A stretch of DNA of 64,000 nucleotides from Formicarius rufipectus (lineage: Eukaryota > Chordata > Aves > Passeriformes > Formicariidae): positions 2,213,361-2,277,360 of the forward strand of contig VXAU01000760.1 in assembly GCA_013399695.1 (NCBI GenBank), read 5' to 3'. Below are positions 14,512 through 26,525 of the stretch, piece after piece. Below the pieces are notes generated by a model, which was not told where the DNA came from, ran no database searches, and saw only the letters and a program-made list of their open reading frames with translations. The first letter of the stretch is position 1. Every line of letters begins with the position of its first letter. The position numbers were made by a program, and so were the translations under genes.

Positions 14512-17500
14512 AAATATGTTCCTGAGCTGGGAACAAAAGCAGGCAGCAGAAAATGCAAAGGGGAAAGATTGCAGCTGTTTCTAAAGGAACTAAAGCCTCC
14601 TTTGCATCAATGACAGTGGTGGTTTCCTGTGTAATTGAGGTAAACACAACTCAGTCAGGAGGATTATTTTCTTGTAAGGTCCATGGCTTCAGGTTAGGCC
14701 TGGCCTCTTCCAGTCCCCAAATACTGAAACACCATCCATTCCCTTCTCCTGTTGTGGACCTTAGGGATCTGCTGCCATTCCTTCTCCTTCTGGGAACAAG
14801 AAGGTGGCAGAAAGTACTGTGGCAGTGTTGTTGGGAGGACACAGCAGGAGCAGCCCATGAGACAAGCTGAAGAGGCAGAGATGTGTTGGGCTGTCTGGGT
14901 GTAATAATCCCTTTCTCCTGCCCTTGTTTCAAAGCACTGCTGGACATCACACTGCTTCTGCCCAGCCTAGAACCACACTGATGTTCCTCCAGTTCTGGTG
15001 CCAGGGAAAATGCTTGGTTTCTGTTAGAGTGCTGAATGCTCCTGCTAATGGGTTTCTGTGTGGAGTAGAAGGCACAGGTCCTAGTGATCAGGCACATCTG
15101 AGTACCACAGCCAGTCCCAACATCTCTCAGAGAGCCCCAGGCTGGGAAAACTATTGCCTAAGTAACTCGGAGAGTGGTATGAGTGGCTCTTGGAAAACAG
15201 CTCTAAAAGTCTGAGGGGAGCTAGGAAAACCTCTGTGTTTCATTTAATGCCATGAAACAGTTGTGCAGCTTGGGTGGGTTACAAATGAAGCTCCTCTTCG
15301 GCTGATGTGCTGTGCTGGTAAGAGCTGTGACCCCCACTTCACCTTCCCCAAAAAAAGCAGTGCTGCACTCTGCGTGATCAAAAATATTTCTGGCCACAGA
15401 AGTCCTTTTTCCTGTGTTTGTGTGAGTGCACAGCACCAGAACCTTACAGCAGGTATTGTCCTTTTACTGGCAAGTAGCTGATAGGGCCAGAATAGATGGA
15501 GCAATGTTGGATACTTACAGAGAAGGGCTGGCCCTTGGCTCTGTTACTTGTAACACAATTTACATTCAACAAAGAAGGCACAAACCAGTTACACTTCTAC
15601 TAATCTTGCTAATCTTCTTTTAATGAATCTGTTTCAATGGAATTTCATTTCCACTCGCACAATCAGTCTGGGAAAGGCAGATAGTCCTGCAGAAAGAAAT
15701 CAGCCCTGTAGAAAAATCACTCTTGAGATCAGGCCTGGGAGACATGAGACAAGCAAGCAAACCAAGCGTACAGAGATAACAAAGTAAGAAACTGAAGAAC
15801 AATTTATGCTGCTGTCTCTCCTAAGTTCCCCAAGTCGTTCTGCATATGCCTGCATGAATGACTAATGTTGCAGAGGCAGCTGCTGCTGCCAACAGGAGCC
15901 AACATCTCATCAGGACTGGTGCAGTACCAGTCTGCCTCTGCACATGCTGGAAAACATTGTGCCATGGAAATGGCTGCCAGGAGTCTCTGGAGGTGACCAC
16001 ACGTTCCTGGTGCTTTCAGTTCTTTTGTTTCTAATGATCGTCCTCTGTACTGTACCTCCCCAGCTGCAGGTGGAGAGTTCCAAGAGCCAGTCCTGGGACT
16101 GTCTGTGCCATCTGATCAACTCCCACTCAGCAGTAAGTGTCCTGTTACAGCTATGTTGTTTTTACCACAAACTTGAGCAATTTTTCTGTTTCAAATATAG
16201 GAACATAATGAAATATTTTCTTGATCTGTGGAAAGGGTTTGGAACTTAAAGCCCAGTTAAAGCAAACTTTAATGCAAGATTTAAAAGCTTAGAAAGAGGA
16301 GGGAGCTTTAGAGCTTTGCCTTAGAGACAGGACATATTTCATAGGTGTGGTCTCTAAAGACTAGTACAAAGTCTGGGTCAATGGTGATGTCAATGGTGGA
16401 CCTCCACTGATCTCAGTACAATTGGATTTTTGCCATAAATTTCTCTGTAGGCATTTATTAGCAGGGTGTAACTGGCACATGATAATGGGCTCGGTTACAG
16501 CTCTGAAATGGGTGAAACCAGAACGTAAGAAAATTAAGTATTTTTCCAAGAACAGCAACTGCTCTGACTTATGGAGTTGCTTTAGATATTGCAGAAACAC
16601 TTGGTAACTAATTGTCCAGAGGACTTGTGGGTACTTTTAGTATTTCTGCTCTGAGAACCTGAACTGAAAAGGCCAAAATTGATGCAGTTCTAATTCCATT
16701 TCTGTAGTAACAGTGTTATATGACCTCAACCAAGAGCCCATCAACTTATTTCTGCCTGTGTGTACGTTGTGTAGCATCATCTCTCACTCAGTGTGGTCTC
16801 TTAGACATTTCCTGCTGTCGTTGTGGACTGCAGCCCTGTCTGCTCAGATTGACGAGCAGTGGACCTGTTTCCCTCCTGGACTGCTGTGGATACTTTGCAG
16901 CCAGATGCCATTTTCTGATTGCCAGCAGAGCCAGATGTGGTTTGGCTAGTGCAGGTGGCATGCATGGGAAGCACATGTTGAAATGGGGGAGTAGCACTGG
17001 GGGGTGCAGAATCATGTGAGAAGAGCTTATATTCCTGGGGAACATGGTGGGGAAGAGCTGGGAAAACTCACTCTGTGGGATTTGGTTTCATTTTTGGTGT
17101 TGCAAAGAAAACAACAGTGGAAAAGCCTCCAGATTTTTCTGGAAAGCCTCCAGCTATCTGTCTTTAAAGATAACACAGTCTGTTTCCTCTTTGATGGCTC
17201 ATGTTTGCTACATTGAAGACTTGGCTTTCTAAAGGAGCATAGAGACCAGTAACTGAACCAGTCTGACAAGGCAGGAATAGATGGACAAGCTTCCCAGGTC
17301 AGGATCTCTATGGTAACATAGGTACATCTGTCATTTTCCACACCAAACTGCTGTGTTGCCTGTTCTGGTGAGTGGGATTCAGGTCTGGGCTTGAAGGGGT
17401 TGATGAAGTGCCCAGGAAGGGGTGAACTCACCTAAAGGGGCTTTTGGCAGGAGCAGAGAAGGGGACGGATGAGTCCCCCTTTGGTAGACTCAAAGGTGTG

Positions 17501-20500
17501 TCTGGTTGCACGAGCAGCGGCTGTGCCCAGCCCCTGCCCTCTGGCCCTGGGAGCACACAGGGGATGTTCCACTAGAAAGTTCCTTAGGAATTGCTTCATC
17601 TGACAGATACATGCACACGTACAGAGATCTCCTGCTGTAACATCAGGTTAAATTCAACAACGCTCTGCAGATGTAGTAACCTGACTGTGATTCATTTATC
17701 TCATGACTCGGTGTTAGCATAAGAGCTACAGCAATTACAGGTTTAAGGAAGAACCACCCCATAAATAAAAGAATGATTTGCATTAAAGTAGCTAATTGGC
17801 ATCTCAGCACTTTAATATATTCACTTACAATTGCTTTTTGTGTTAGAGAGGATTATGTAGGGTCACTAATGCTGCTATCTGCCTTCCTCCTCTCTGTACT
17901 TTCTGCAATGGGCAGAAAAACATGCTGCCATCAGAGAGCTGGGCTCTGGAAATTACTTGATAAATTGAACTGGATTCCTGAAATTAACTTTAAAAGAACT
18001 GCTCTCCCAACATTCAAAATTGAAAATTAAATCAAATTTCAAATTACAGGTGAAGAAAGCAAATGGACTAGTTCTGGGGAACAGCATAGCAATATGCTGT
18101 TATCAGTAATGATGGCTGCCAGATAATGCTGGAATCACAATAACTTGCTGGATAGGTGGATACTGTATTTTTGATGTAGAATATTTTGCATTAGGCTCTA
18201 GTTCTGTCTCAATATATTTATATGATATTTAATTCTTCACTAATTGTCTTGTGAGAAGGAATGCAGAAAGCCTGTTAGAGATGCTCTCAGCACCAAAAAC
18301 ACTGGAAAGAAGATCCTATTTTCTACTTTCTAGGTTAAAAGAGGAGGATGATATTTTCTTTTCTTGAAACAAGATAATATTTTTACTGACAGTCTCATTT
18401 GACTAAAGCAGTCTGCAGATCCCTGAAAAAGTAAAAAACCCTCAGAAGCTAAACAGAAAGGAAATTTTCAGAAGAGAATATAGTTCAGTTTATGTTCAAA
18501 TGGTTCTTATCTTCAGCTTGTACTTCATTTTATAGAAGAGCTTTAAAAACAACTTCAAGAGCTGTATAAAAATTTGTGTTGTGTGAAATGAAGCGTTTGG
18601 AGTTTGTTAATGTTTTGATTCATGTAAGTGTTGAAGAAAATGTAATATGGATAGACTATAAGTGTTCCAAGAATAAGCTTATCTGTCCTTAAGTGGCCCA
18701 AACCACTACCTTCTGTGTTCCACAGTCTTGGTAGTCTGGAAGCTGAAGAAGCAGAAAACCTGCCCAAAGGCAGTGGCCCAGGGCAGGGAAGGGCAGGGGA
18801 AGCTTTGCCCGCCAGAGTTGGGAGCAGCTCCTGGCCCCTGGGAGGACTCCCACCTGCACCATACCCATGGGTGAGATTCCCCAGCTGAGATCCCAGGCTT
18901 GCCCCAAATTAGTCCAGCCCCTCTGGGCTGCTGTGGGAATGGCACATGCCCCACAGGAGACTGGAGAGTTGTGCCTACCCATTTACAGAAGGTGTGTAAA
19001 CACTCTGAGTGGGTTTCAAGGAGATATGTGAGTGTCCCCTAGGGTGCCTCTGTGGAAGAGTGTTGCCTCTGTGTTTTCAAAGAGACTTCAGATGTTTTCT
19101 CTTTTGACTCTCCTCTTTCTTGTGACATGGAAAGTGATCCTGCCACAGCCATGTTCCCTTGCCACGGCACTCATCTACTGCCTGCTGCTTGCTGGGACCC
19201 AGGGAGGAGTAGATCTGTCCTGGGCAAGGACTGATGCTCCCCAGAGATGCTCATGCAACTGTCACACACTCAAACAGGACACAGACATGGTCAAACCCTC
19301 TGTGCCCAGTAAAGTCAGCACAGATGCAGTAAGTTACCCCACTACACAATATGTCTGTTTATAAGGAAAAGTAAAACCCAACATTTTCAATGTTTTCTTA
19401 GCTTTGGCAAGACACAGGAACTTTGAAAGATGAGCTGCTTTAATGTAGATGCTGAGTTTTAGGCAGCCAAATTATTTCTCCATTCCAAAGGTCATATATT
19501 TTTAGGAGAATAGCATCCTTGACTAAAGTTTGTTTTATCTGAAACCTGGACAAGTAGCAGAAACACTGATTAGCCAGGGCTGCTGCCATCCTTGTGAGCA
19601 AGTCAAGCAGAAGATCCATCTCCTGCTGCTCAAGTCTGGTAGTAGAAAAAAATCCTCCACACCTCATTCCAAACATACGGATGCCAACGAGGGGCTTGCT
19701 TGCTCACTTTCCATCTTTTTTGTCCTTATAGGAACAGCTGAACTAAAGCACCTTCTGCTTTGTGCATTCCGATAGCCTTTGTAATAAGACGGGTATATCA
19801 CTACAATTCCTGTGCTCACCCGTCAGGTCTTAATAAAGTAGTGTATTCCTTGTTCCTTGGCTTTTGAAAGATGTAAAGTAAAAAGGACAAGCTATAAACA
19901 CAGCTTTGTACTCATAGGATATGTAGGAGGACAAATAAGCATATCTTTTCAGGCAAATGAGTTTAAATTATTTCCATCTCCACACATAGAACGCCGCAGC
20001 TACTGAAATGTACAGCTTGATTGGTAAAATATGCATCTGGTCTAGATTTACAGTCCATCTATTTTCAGGTGCCATAAAGCACATGTTCTTCAAGAAGACC
20101 ATTAAAAAAGTAATTTCCTAAGGACATCAGCATTAAGCTATCAAGGAGATTGAGTACTGGATAATGAATTTCACAGACAGAAAAGTGTGCATTATAAAAG
20201 GTAAGCTACAAGGCAAAGTCCTTTCCTTAGGAAAAAGGCAAATGTCTCAATGTCCTTAGCATCAGATAACTAAATTCTACTTTATCTTTGCAGTTTGATA
20301 TATGAAGTATGTATTTTTAAAAGGTCACATTCTTTTCATATTTATAAAACAGTCTGCTGCTGCAGCTTTTGGCTGCTACTTTGGAAAGGTGCTGGAGGGC
20401 AGGTGTTAATTTAAAAATATACCCACAAGTCAAAGGCGAAGTCCCACCTTCTTTTCCATTCTGGGTATTTTAGCTATAGAAATTGGTCAGCAAGAACTCT

Positions 20501-23500
20501 ATCAGCAATGAAATAGACTCAGAATTTATAATGAAGATGATTAAGCCAGACTTACTGACTCATGCACTGAGCTAAGTCAGGAGGATGGTAAATGGAAGAA
20601 AAGGAAATTATTCAGCCTGATTAACAAATGAGTTAGCCAAGAAAGTTACCACTGAGGTGTCAGCTCAAAGATAGAAGGTTTCCAAAGCCTAAAGTTCTCC
20701 AGGGGAATGCTGATCTGCAGGCAATCACCAGTCCTGTTTTCCCCAGACAGTTCCATCAGTCTGTGGCATGGCCAGGCTCCCAATACCATTTATCTTCTCC
20801 ATGGTATGTAGTGGTGGCTGAGTGAGAGAGATGGGAGGCCTCCCCAGCCTCATCCATCACCTGGCTTTGGAGAGCACTTCAGTGAACATCCAGTGTCAAG
20901 TTAAAAATGTAAATGTTGACTTTAGCAGAGTTAGTGAAAAAAAGCTGATCTGATTTTCTGGCTGCCTACTTGTGGATTGGAAGGATGGGAAAAGGTGTTT
21001 GAGCATGGAACCAATTTTACTGATTGTACTTCAGAATTTTCTTGGAAGGTTTTTGTCGAAATATTGTTCCTCAGGGACTTGATCTGCCTGCCATAATTTA
21101 TCTTAGTTTATTTTTAATGTCCAAACTACTTAACGTCCTCTTCTTTCTCATCTCTGTGCCTGAACAGAGTTTTGTATTTTCAGAGTTGATACTTCAGCCT
21201 GTTTGGAAGGAAGGTGGGGAGAGCTGAGAGGGATCTATGAATAACATCTTAGTTTGGAGCCGAGAGATTTGGAGTCTGATTTGGCCACCTATGCATGAAG
21301 CAGTGATCAGCTCCCCAGAGGGCGTGTTGCATTAACCTGAAAGGGAGAAAACCAGAATTGCTCTGTGGCTACCGATGCAAAGTGGTTTAACTACATAAGA
21401 AACTATTTGTTTTAGCTATACCTTTGTCACTGTGTCTCAAAGTATTTACAAAGGTGTCCCTGACTTTCCCCACACTAAGGAGATGGGGTTGTCAAGGTGA
21501 TGCTGGTCAAGCACCGGTCTGTCCATGGTGGAGTATGGCTTTCTGATCCCTGCTCCCATATCTTCTCTGGGCTGGGGATAAGCTTCAAGCTTAAATGCAG
21601 CCTTCTTGCCTGCAATATCACAAAATTTACTGGCATGGAAACAAATAGCACCATACAGCATAGAGTTGTGTGAAGCTGTTAGGTTTACCTGCACTGTGTC
21701 AGACATAAGTAAGGCTGATGCAAAAGTTGTTGCCAAAAGGGGAAGCCAACAGTAGCTTTGAACTCTTGTGCACCATCAGAAAGCATGGTGTGCTGACTTT
21801 AAAATGAGCAAAGGCAAAACAGCATAAAATAAAACAAAATCAGTACTTTCGTAAAAAGAAAGTTTGAGGATTTCATGACTTTCCTTTTTTTTTTTTCTTT
21901 TTAAAGTTTTTCATAGTTGTGTCATTATCAACGGGAATTTTTCTTCTAGAAGAGAAATGTCCATGAGCTTTTCCTAGCAGATGAAGATCCTTTGGATGAA
22001 ATAGCATCTTTGTCATGAGGAGGAGACTTAGGACTGTAGAAGACAGAATCTCATGGCATTAAAGTGGCCACTGTGCCCCAGCCACCCCTAAAGGTTCATG
22101 TGACTGGTTGCACCAGCTTCAGACCATGCACTCTGGTGAGGAGAAGACATGGGGGCTGTTGTGTTTTTAAATAAAAATTAGAAAGCCAAAAATATGTGTA
22201 AACAAAGTTCAACCTGACTATTGCTTCTAGGAAAGCAAAGTCCATGTCTTCAGTGGGACTTCAGTCTTCAGTGAGACTAAAGGACTTATGAGTTTGCACA
22301 GTAACATTCCTGTTGTCTGAATTAACTGGTGAAATATGGTGGTAGTTGCAGACTTACATTTGGAATAAAATGTTCAGAATTTGTTGGGGTTTTTTTGGCT
22401 TAGCCTCTTTCAGTATGTTAGTCATTAACAGAAAGTTTCCACCTTGATGCATTCATGTTTGTAAGAAAAAAATCCATCGATAGTGTGTTGGATCTGAGCA
22501 AATTTAATCTTGCCGAAAACAGTTTTCCTGTCAATTGCATTTACATCCCAAAACTTACTAGCAGAGTTTTAATACATCTCCTGTGGTTATGCCACTTAAA
22601 TAACAAGAAAGGAATTTTGGGTTTATACCCTTTAATTTCTTTATTTTTATTTTTATCTTTTTCAGTGTCTGTACATGCTGATCTTGGTCTAGCTCTTACA
22701 TTCTTAATATGAGAGTTCAAGTGCTGGTAGTGTCTAAGTGGTTGGCTGTGCTGCTATGACATTTTTTAGCAGGTGGCAAAACCTGCAGCCATGGCAGAAA
22801 ATGTGTTCCTTGCAGAAATTATATGTTGCATCTCATCCAAGCAGTCTCACATCTCCTCTTAGGTCAAAGAGGAGAGAGAAAAGTAGGGATGGGAAGTTTC
22901 TCTTTGCATTCAGAGTTAACGCATTTACAATCTAAAACTAAATGGAATAAAAAAATTTCAGGTAGAAAAAAAGGATCCAGATAAAGGAAATATGGGTTTA
23001 GAAATAGTTTGAATAGGCAATAAAGAATAACCTTATGTTTCATCTGGAGATCTCAAAAGACATATGCAGTGTCCCTCCTTTCTGTGTGTTGGCATGAACT
23101 TAGGACAAGAGGAAAATAAACCAAAAAGCCTTTACCCAGGTGAACCTGATCAAGGTTCTGTCAGGGAAGGATCCCACCATCTCAAGCATGTGAGATGCCC
23201 AGGTGGTGGCGATTGCACTAATCAGAGTAGTAGGAAAACTGCACTGATGTAGGTGACCCACTTGAAAAATACATGCTCAAAATTGCATGAATGTTTTGTT
23301 CTTGTCAAACATTTAAATGGAGTGGCACAAAATGCACCCCACAGCTACACCAGAAGAGATCTACTCTAACTTAAGCATGAAGCCTAACAAATCCAGTGAA
23401 CCTGGATTTTCTGACAGTATCAGGGAGACACAAAGGCTGTATAAAGCTCATTATTTCTTTTAGATCCTGTCTTGGATGCTGCTCATCCAACCCAGAGGAC

Positions 23501-25750
23501 CAAGGCACCCCATGAGAGGTTGGCTTCTCTGCTGGGATAACGCATGGGGGCTCTATTTTTAGGCAGATGCCAGGAAGGTTTCTGGGAAGCATATCACAGA
23601 GCAGCAATTGCAGGAGCTGGGGAGTTGCCAAACAACCACTTTTTATGCTCTCCTTCTCCAGGTGTGTAGGACTTTCCTGGCTCATTGTCTGCAGGTTTTT
23701 GTCTTAGCAGAGGAAGACAGCTCTCCACATTGGATGGTGTCCTTACACAGCAGATCTGCTGAATGGCTGTGGGGAACTTAAAATAATTGTGCTATAGTTA
23801 TTTGTCAGGGTACATTAGATTTTGAATGAGAGGTCACTTTTCTTTCTTTACAAGGGAAAACATTGTGAGTGAAACTGTAATTTTGAGTACACTAATTCCA
23901 AGACATTTGCAGATACCAAGTGGTTTCCTGGAATAACAGCCTCTCTCAAGAGAAACGTCAAATGCATTTAATCAGCCACATTTAGAGCTCTGCTACATCT
24001 GCAAATGAATTATTAATGATCTCAAATGTTTTTGAATGATCCAAAAGTCAGGAATAACGTGGCTCTTTAGCTAATCAGCTCTGATTCAGGGCTTCTCCTT
24101 TCCATGTTATGCACTGGAGGCCCTGCACCTGCCTGCTCCTTCTAACTGGAGCTCCTGTAGCTCAGATTAACCTCTCTGGAGGCACTTAGGTAGCTGAACA
24201 AATGCAAAGTGCAGCTGGCATCCAGCTGTGTCTGCAATAATTTATGCATCAGGTAGTAAATAGCCCCGATCGGTGCTGTGCATCTTGGGGCAAAGGTATG
24301 GGATGCTGCAGGGAACGCTCCCATGTGGTGGTCATCACTGCACATCACTTGTCCACAGAAACTCCCCCACTCACACAAGGCCATGTTTCATCTGAATTAA
24401 TGGAAGATTGAGCAGTGTAAAGTGTGTCTGGAGAGGCAGGTTTGAATTGTGAGTCTTCTCATTAGTTACCAGCAGCAAGAATGGCAGGATGAAGCTGTGA
24501 GGCAAAGCACAGGGGCATCTTGTGCTCCAGGGTCACAGCTCAGGGCATCTGTGCTCCAGCCTTGGCTCTTCCTTTGGTGTGTTAAGAAAATCATAGATGG
24601 CTTATGTCACTTCTGCAAAACAAGGGGTCTTGTAAAGTGCTTTAGGAAACACTAGCAACTGTCATAATACACGCAAGTCAAACCCCTTCCACTGCAATGT
24701 GGAAACACTCTTTTAGAAGAAAATAATTGCAACAGCCTCATTTCTCCAGACGAGGCAATTTGGTTACATTAATTTTTGAATCAACAAGTGTTCTCATTTA
24801 AGAGCTCTGGCTGACAAAATAACGGAGCCATTAAGATGCAGATGTAAACAAAGCACTTGTAGTTGCAGTAGCATATGAATCAGTGGAAAAACAGAAAGGT
24901 ATTAACTCTTACGGGTACCAATACAATGACTTCTAGTGTACATACAAAGAAGGCCTTGAGGGAGGTGTTCAGTAGCTTGCTGTATTCAGACAAAATGCAG
25001 AATTTCTGTTCAGTCTGTGTGTTCAAGAGGACTTTAAATATGAGGACACAATGAAGCCTAGTGCAAGTTTTAAGAAGAATACATGAGCAGAAGCATTTTC
25101 TTTGCTGGACAGAAGCCACTGATAGAGAATCCAAACCAGGTGCATCTGGGATGATGTCAAATCATAACACAAAAGAGCACTTTAAAATCTGCTCCTTACT
25201 TTGCCTGAGAAAAAAATTGCAGGGTGGACACTTTATTTTGTATGTTATTACAATAATAATAAGCTTGATAGTGTATCTGCTATGGATTATGCATTCTGTG
25301 TGCATTATTAACAACATGACTGTTTGTCCCACTACACCCATAAGGAAAACATAAACCACAGACAAATGAAAGCAGAAGCGGCAGTGGCTATTAAGGACAA
25401 TTAAGCACTACAGAGTCTCTCTGCAGGGGGTGGCTATGGAGTGACTTAATGAAGCAGATCTCATGATAGGATGTACATTTGGGTAATACTGTCTTGCATA
25501 TTCAGGTGTAACTATCTGCTCTTCTGTGGGAGCTTTGGTTGCATAGCAAGAGGCAGCTACAGCTACCAAGAGGGTCCTGCCTATTTAATATTTGCTCGTT
25601 TCATTTAATTTCAGTATGGAGTTGGAAATGAGTTTGTTGAAAATGAAGTACCTCATAGGGAGATTAGTTGCCTGCTTTCAGTGGTTTGAAAAGGGTAACA
25701 ATGTCACCTTTTAGCTTGAAATCAGATTGAAGCTTCCATGTAGTTCTGTT

Positions 25751-25800
25751 ATACAATGTTATTTCTATGTACAATATTTCAAAATACAATGTTATTTCTA
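25751..25800. repeat. 17-bp exact direct repeat
   Basis: ATACAATGTTATTTCTA is present at 25751-25767 and 25784-25800, a 33-bp period with a partly related spacer. Probably a local duplication. Confidence 0.85.
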
Positions 25801-26321
25801 ACATTTCATCTCTTTTCTTGTTTATGAAGATGAACCATAAACAAGAAAGTTCCTAATATCTTGCATACACTGTGAATGAGGTGGTCTTCCAAAAAATAGT
25901 GTAGTTACTCATGCCAAGATTTGAATTTTCCAAAGTTTGTTACCTCTTTTACACAGTGTCTGAGAGAATCCAAAATCATTCTGGTGTCCAAAATTTTCAT
26001 AGAGCTGTCCCTGAATAAGAGCCCAGAGGCAGCCAAACAGCTCCCTAGGGCTTTGATCAGCTTGGGAGCCTGGGCAGCCCCAGGGGGACGGAGTGCTACA
26101 GGCTGTGGCAGGAAGGGAATGAAACTAAGGAACTTAAAACTATCACCAGTCATGCTTCACCATGTGTGACATTTCTCCCAGGTCCTACTCACACCTTGAG
26201 AATTAGATATATTATTGTCTGGCATATGTTCAAGAAACAATAGCTGGAACAGGGTCCTGGCAACCTTTGCCCCTTCACTAGAGTAATTTTTTTTTTTTAA
26301 AATTAAATCAGCTAAAGAAGT

Positions 26322-26525
26322 AGAATCACAGAATGGTTCAGGTTGGAAGGGACCTTAAACATCCTCTAGTTCCATCCTCACTGCCATGGGCAGGGACAGA
26401 TTCCACCAGACAGATTCTGAGCTCTGGTTGCTCAGAGCACCATCCAATCTGTCCTTGAGCATTTCCAAAGATGAGCCTACCCTGGGTAACCTGTTCCTGT
26501 GCCTCATCACCCTCACTGACACAAG
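26322..26525 (-). mobile_element. CR1 LINE fragment, 3' end, 5'-truncated
   Basis: The left edge begins with a block resembling the reverse complement of the CR1 3' tail (AGAATCACAGAATGG). It is followed by the familiar run GGTTGGAAGGGACCTTAAA and the later stretches corresponding to the packed 3' region of avian CR1 copies (ATGGGCAGGGACA, CCATCCAATCTGTCCTTGAG, CATCACCCTCACTGAC). This places the element on the minus strand, with its 3' end near 26322 and 5' truncation near 26525, where similarity fades. It contains only 3'-end sequence and no reverse transcriptase, so it is immobile. Divergence from the remembered consensus suggests an old copy. CR1 is the main reason for calling the organism a bird or other sauropsid. 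The right boundary is approximate. Confidence 0.9.

Larger units (their letters stand above)
1..26321. other. gene-poor flank downstream of SCG2
   Basis: I see no convincing gene here. Open frames are short (mostly under 130 codons), occur on both strands at chance-like density and match no family I recognise. No CpG island, rRNA or tRNA was recognised. The content is unique AT-leaning DNA with a few simple repeats (listed separately) and scattered AP-1-type heptamers. Because SCG2 is on the minus strand, this is its 3' flank, so any function would be distal regulation or unannotated non-coding RNA. Confidence 0.6.
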
